Assembly: GCA_934541205.1 (NCBI GenBank)
Contig: CAKTDK010000081.1
Location: 1-7,786 of the forward strand
Direction of reading: 5' to 3'
Length of the DNA stretch: 7,786 nucleotides
DNA from: an uncultured Eubacteriales bacterium
GTDB taxonomy: Bacteria > Bacillota > Clostridia > Oscillospirales > RGIG7773
In this document: positions 5,320 through 7,786 of the stretch, one piece after another
How positions within the stretch are numbered: the first letter of the stretch is position 1
How the letters are laid out: every line of letters begins with the position of its first letter
The notes under the pieces: model-generated
What the model saw: the letters and a program-made list of their open reading frames with translations, nothing else
Databases searched by the model: none
What the model was told of the DNA's origin: nothing
Program-made: the position numbers and the translations under genes

Positions 5320-6378
5320 ATGAAAAAAATACTAAAGCTTTTACCCGGAATAATCATAACAATAATATTGGCGCTGATTTCAAAAATTTGCAGCGGTTTC
5401 ATTCCTTATGAACTTATATCCGCCGGGGTATTTGCAATGCTGATAGGTATGCTTTTACACGGACTTGTCAAAAAAATACCAAATTCGCAAAAAGGGCTGC
5501 AGTTTGTTTCAAAAACCATACTTAAAGCCGCAATAGTTTTAATGGGAATTACACTGAGTTTTTCTCAGGTATTAAATGTAGGAAAATTTTCGCTTATCGT
5601 TATGGTATTTACACTTATATCAGCTTTTGGTTTTGGAAATTTATTTGGTAAATTATTTAAGATGAACTGGAAACTATCAAATTTAATTTCGGCCGGAACA
5701 GGGATATGCGGCGGTTCGGCAATAGCCGCAATTTCTCCTACAATTGAGGCTGATGACAGCGATATTGCCTATGCAATATCAGCTACATTTATTTTTGATA
5801 TAGTAATGGTAATACTTTTTCCTATTATGGGTCACGCTTTTGGAATGACGGACTTGGGATACGGTCTTTGGGCAGGAACTGCCGTAAACGATACTTCTTC
5901 CGTTGTTGCCGCCGGATATGCTTTTTCCGATGCGGCAGGACAATTTGCAACTATAGTAAAACTTACTCGTACATTATCAATAGTTCCTATTGTTATGATT
6001 TTTGCTTACGTTAACCAGAAAATAAAAACAAAAGAAACAGGTATACAGAATCAGCGTATAAAAGTATCCGTTAAAAAAATATTTCCTTGGTTTATACTTT
6101 TATTTATAGGCATGGTAGCGGTAAGAAGTATCCTTGACGCTTTAGCGGGAACAGGTGCAGTATCATTTATAACCTCTGAAAATATAGATTCCTTTGCTTC
6201 AACAATATCTGAAATAAGCAAATTCTCCATGATAATGGCGCTCGGAGCCATCGGTCTTAAAACTGATTTTAAAAAAGTAGCAAAAAGCGGCTTTTTGCCT
6301 ATGCTTCATGGTTTTATAATCTCTGCAATAGTCGTTGTTGTTTCCTTCGCCGCACAATATGTTTTAGGACAAATTTAA
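5320..6378 (+). CDS. yeiH: YeiH/UPF0324 family membrane transporter (putative sulfate or sulfite exporter)
   Basis: A polytopic inner-membrane protein of 352 aa, the usual family length, with about ten hydrophobic helices spread over the whole chain. Family landmarks are the glycine-rich GTGICGGSAIAAISP (126-140) in a likely re-entrant or half-helix, AGTAVNDTSSVVAAG (185-199), KLTRTLSIVPI (214-224) and SMIMALGAIGLKTDF (303-317). The two halves resemble an inverted repeat transporter fold. Database names call the family a putative sulfate exporter. That rests largely on gene neighbourhoods, and the true substrate is uncertain; in enterobacteria the divergent regulator YeiE has been tied to sulfite response. 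AGGAG lies eight bases before ATG. It forms a one-gene transcript with a strong terminator, divergent from the LysR gene that probably controls it. Confidence 0.93.
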   Translation: MKKILKLLPGIIITIILALISKICSGFIPYELISAGVFAMLIGMLLHGLVKKIPNSQKGLQFVSKTILKAAIVLMGITLSFSQVLNVGKFSLIVMVFTLISAFGFGNLFGKLFKMNWKLSNLISAGTGICGGSAIAAISPTIEADDSDIAYAISATFIFDIVMVILFPIMGHAFGMTDLGYGLWAGTAVNDTSSVVAAGYAFSDAAGQFATIVKLTRTLSIVPIVMIFAYVNQKIKTKETGIQNQRIKVSVKKIFPWFILLFIGMVAVRSILDALAGTGAVSFITSENIDSFASTISEISKFSMIMALGAIGLKTDFKKVAKSGFLPMLHGFIISAIVVVVSFAAQYVLGQI

Positions 6379-6390
6379 ATAATAAAAACG

Positions 6391-6445
6391 ATATGCGTCT
6401 TGAAAAGTATCTGACTTTTCAAGACGCATATTTTTGTCTTTTTTT
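6391..6445 (+). terminator. Strong rho-independent terminator of yeiH
   Basis: Perfect 18-bp arms, ATATGCGTCTTGAAAAGT (6391-6408) and ACTTTTCAAGACGCATAT (6414-6431), enclose a 5-base loop and are followed by a T-rich tail (TTTT, then GTC and a run of seven T). It begins 12 bases past the yeiH stop. Confidence 0.95.
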
Positions 6446-6597
6446 CTATTTAAAAAATGTTCCGTTTCCACCAGTTGATAATAAAGCCTCGTAATCTCTT
6501 ATACAAATAATCACATCAGGTTTATATATTCTTCCAAAGATATTCCATTGTAATATCTTAAATCTATGCTTCTCATTTCATCAAAACTATAATACAT
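6446..6597 (-). pseudogene. C-terminal remnant of a DHHW/AlgJ-like O-acetylation partner protein
   Basis: Two minus-strand frames join across a one-base loss at 6524-6525. The first reads MYYSFDEMRSIDLRYYNG then ISLEEY (6597-6526). The second reads KPDVIICIRDYEALLS then TGGNGTFFK, ending at TAG 6448-6446. FDE-x5-DLRYY followed by EY-x-KPDVII is the pattern seen at the C-terminus of DHHW/AlgJ-like proteins encoded beside MBOAT acyltransferases, and such genes normally exceed 350 codons. Only about 50 residues survive here, directly fused to an MBOAT N-terminal remnant upstream. The family call is from recognition of a short segment and is less certain than the MBOAT call; the broken frame is plain. 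Confidence 0.5.
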
Positions 6598-6817
6598 CAA
6601 ACATTGGTAAAACTGTCAGACGATAATATTCCGCATATATAATTTATCGTAATTGATATCAGCATAAGTATAAGGAACTTAGACCCTCCGTACGAATAAA
6701 AAACAAACTGAATATAAGCAAAACAAAATTCCTTGCACTTCTGAAGTTTTTAGGAATTATAAAATAAAACAACCACGGCAAGAAAAATATTAAAAAACTA
6801 TACTAGAAAAATGCCAT
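6597..6817 (-). pseudogene. N-terminal remnant of an MBOAT family O-acyltransferase
   Basis: From ATG 6817 the minus strand reads MAFF, an in-frame TAG (6805-6803), then YSFLIFFLPWLFYFIIPKN and FRSARNFVLLIFSLFF. At this point a run of six T (plus-strand A at 6698-6703) is one base short. Restoring it continues as YSYGGSKFLILMLISITI, then NYICGILSSDSFTNV and a stop (6599-6597). FFLP...P-x-RN-x-LLIFSLFFY-x-G...NY-x-G is the standard opening of AlgI/DltB-like MBOAT proteins, which are about 450-500 aa membrane enzymes that move acyl groups to surface polymers. About 70 residues remain, carrying a nonsense codon and a frameshift, and the whole catalytic core with its histidine is missing. The gene is dead. 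Its promoter still looks intact. Confidence 0.75.
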
Positions 6818-6856
6818 GGCCTTTACTTTCTTAATTCATACAGCTTTTTATTATGA

Positions 6857-6886
6857 ATTTTAACTTTTAAAAAAATATATTGTCAA
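6857..6886 (-). promoter_or_regulatory. Intact-looking promoter in front of the dead MBOAT locus
   Basis: On the minus strand a perfect TTGACA (6886-6881) is followed by 18 bases and TAAAAT (6862-6857). It sits between the guaB terminator and the MBOAT remnant and points into the remnant. It probably drove the former operon and may still make a non-coding transcript across 6446-6850. Confidence 0.55.
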
Positions 6887-6905
6887 TATTCTTTATACAA
6901 TATAC

Positions 6906-6940
6906 AAAAAACGGACTGTAAATTATACAGTCCGTACTTT
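6906..6940 (-). terminator. Rho-independent terminator of guaB
   Basis: Arms ACGGACTGTA (6911-6920) and TACAGTCCGT (6926-6935) surround a 5-base AATTA loop. On the minus strand the stem is followed by six T. It begins about ten bases beyond the guaB stop codon. Confidence 0.93.
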
Positions 6941-6945
6941 TATAA

Positions 6946-7786
6946 TCACGGTCCGACAGAATAGTTCGGAGCTTCTTTTGTAATATGAATATCATGAGGA
7001 TGACTTTCTTTAAGAGAAGCGCTTGTAATTCTAACAAATCTTCCGTTACTGTGAAGCTCCGGTAAAGTTTTTGTTCCGCAATATCCCATTCCGGCGCGTA
7101 TACCGCCGATAAGCTGATATACTGTATCAGATAAAGCGCCTTTATAAGGCACTCGCCCTTCAACTCCTTCAGGTACAAGTTTTTTATTGTCTTCCTGAAA
7201 ATATCTGTCTTTTGATCCCTTTGCCATAGCGGCAAGAGAGCCCATTCCTCTGTAAACTTTAAATTGTCTTCCCTGGAATATTTCAGTATCGCCGGGGCTT
7301 TCCTCACATCCTGCAAAAATTGAGCCAAGCATAACAACACTTGCTCCGCAGGCGAGAGCTTTTACAATATCTCCCGAATATTTTATACCTCCGTCGGCAA
7401 TAACAGGGATATCATATTTCTGAGCAACGCAGCAAACATCATAAATAGCGGTAATCTGCGGAACTCCTATTCCGGCAACAACACGGGTAGTACATATAGA
7501 ACCGGGGCCTATACCTACTTTAACAGCGTCTGCCCCTGCTTCAATCAAAAATTCAGCGGCTTCAGCAGTTGCAATATTTCCGGCAACAAGCTGACAATCG
7601 GGGAATTTCGCCTTTATTTTCTTTACACAGTCATAAATATTTCTTGAATGACCATGAGCAGAATCAAGAACAAGTACGTCAACATCAGCTTCAAGAAGTT
7701 TGCCTGCTCTATCAAGAACATCGTTTGTAACACCTATTGCCGCAGCACATAAAAGACGTCCTTTTGAATCTCTTGCGGAATTAGGA
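6946..7786 (-). CDS. guaB: IMP dehydrogenase, C-terminal part (gene runs off the right edge)
   Basis: Oxidises IMP to XMP with NAD+, the committed step of guanine nucleotide synthesis, in the cytoplasm. The frame is open from the window edge to TGA 6948-6946 and gives 279 residues of the TIM barrel. Seen in order: SAHGHS (42-47), AGNIATAE (68-75), KVGIGPGSICTTR with the catalytic Cys98 encoded at 7494-7492, IPVIADGGIKYSGD, VVMLGSIFAG, YRGMGSLAAM, KGSKDRYFQEDNKK and VPEGVEGRVPYKG (the mobile flap with its Arg-x-x-Tyr), QLIGGIRAGMGYCG and SHPHDIHITKEAPNYSVG. The match to B. subtilis GuaB, where the cysteine is residue 308, implies about 210 N-terminal residues beyond the edge, including the CBS pair if present. 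An internal TTG at 7548 is not the start. All key residues are present, and its terminator follows directly. Confidence 0.97.
   Translation of the reverse strand, partial: PNSARDSKGRLLCAAAIGVTNDVLDRAGKLLEADVDVLVLDSAHGHSRNIYDCVKKIKAKFPDCQLVAGNIATAEAAEFLIEAGADAVKVGIGPGSICTTRVVAGIGVPQITAIYDVCCVAQKYDIPVIADGGIKYSGDIVKALACGASVVMLGSIFAGCEESPGDTEIFQGRQFKVYRGMGSLAAMAKGSKDRYFQEDNKKLVPEGVEGRVPYKGALSDTVYQLIGGIRAGMGYCGTKTLPELHSNGRFVRITSASLKESHPHDIHITKEAPNYSVGP

Noticed and set aside
6051..6251. Antisense frames within yeiH and within the GlmU-like gene (1299-1556)
   Set aside because: Both are mirror images of well-supported genes and lack ribosome sites or family features.
92..6805. Amber codon reassignment (for example pyrrolysine), since two early in-frame TAG codons occur
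   Set aside because: TAG is a normal stop at the conserved end of the MATE protein, and the MBOAT remnant is also frameshifted and deleted. Mutation explains both cases.
6867..7340. Minus-strand 157-codon frame inside guaB
   Set aside because: It lies in another frame of a strongly conserved enzyme and shows no domain of its own.

Overview
The window is AT-rich (roughly 30% GC by eye) with short intergenic gaps, purine-rich Shine-Dalgarno sites, many A/T-ending codons and classic hairpin-plus-U-tract terminators. Together with protein types such as a B. subtilis-like GuaB, a MepA-like MATE pump and a small lipoprotein with a Gram-positive style lipobox, this suggests a low-GC Firmicute, most likely a member of the Clostridia. 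No rRNA, tRNA, CRISPR array, phage gene or insertion sequence was seen.

Layout from left to right. 1-103: the start of a gene leaving the window on the minus strand, with a good ribosome site but an in-frame TAG at codon 4. 104-313: its promoter region, with a near-identical 19-bp repeat pair, and the terminator of the next gene. 314-682 (-): small lipoprotein. 683-977: a non-coding stretch made mostly of degenerate ~33-bp tandem repeats, the last of which carries the promoter of 978-1706 (+), a stand-alone GlmU-type nucleotidyltransferase. A perfect 32-bp palindrome then ends both that gene and the convergent 1741-2718 (-), an XRE regulator fused to a six-helix membrane domain. 2976-4292 (-) is a MATE efflux pump with a palindrome over its -10 box. 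4357-5214 (-) is a LysR regulator divergent from 5320-6378 (+), a YeiH/UPF0324 membrane transporter; the 105-bp gap between them holds two perfect dyads. 6446-6817 (-) holds the ruins of an MBOAT O-acyltransferase gene and what looks like its DHHW/AlgJ-like partner, collapsed by a large deletion and frameshifts. 6946-7786 (-) is the C-terminal part of IMP dehydrogenase (guaB), which continues past the right edge.

How they fit together. This is a mixed housekeeping/accessory segment rather than one pathway. GlmU-type synthesis of UDP-GlcNAc feeds cell-wall precursors, and GuaB is the committed step to GMP. The LysR-YeiH pair repeats a divergent regulator-transporter layout known from enterobacterial yeiE-yeiH. 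The MATE pump and the membrane-bound XRE protein are plausible stress or drug-response genes with their own operator-like dyads. The best hidden content is non-coding: the repeat array in front of the nucleotidyltransferase, the dead MBOAT/DHHW locus next to guaB, and the nonsense codon in the left-edge gene. I found no convincing new multi-gene system.
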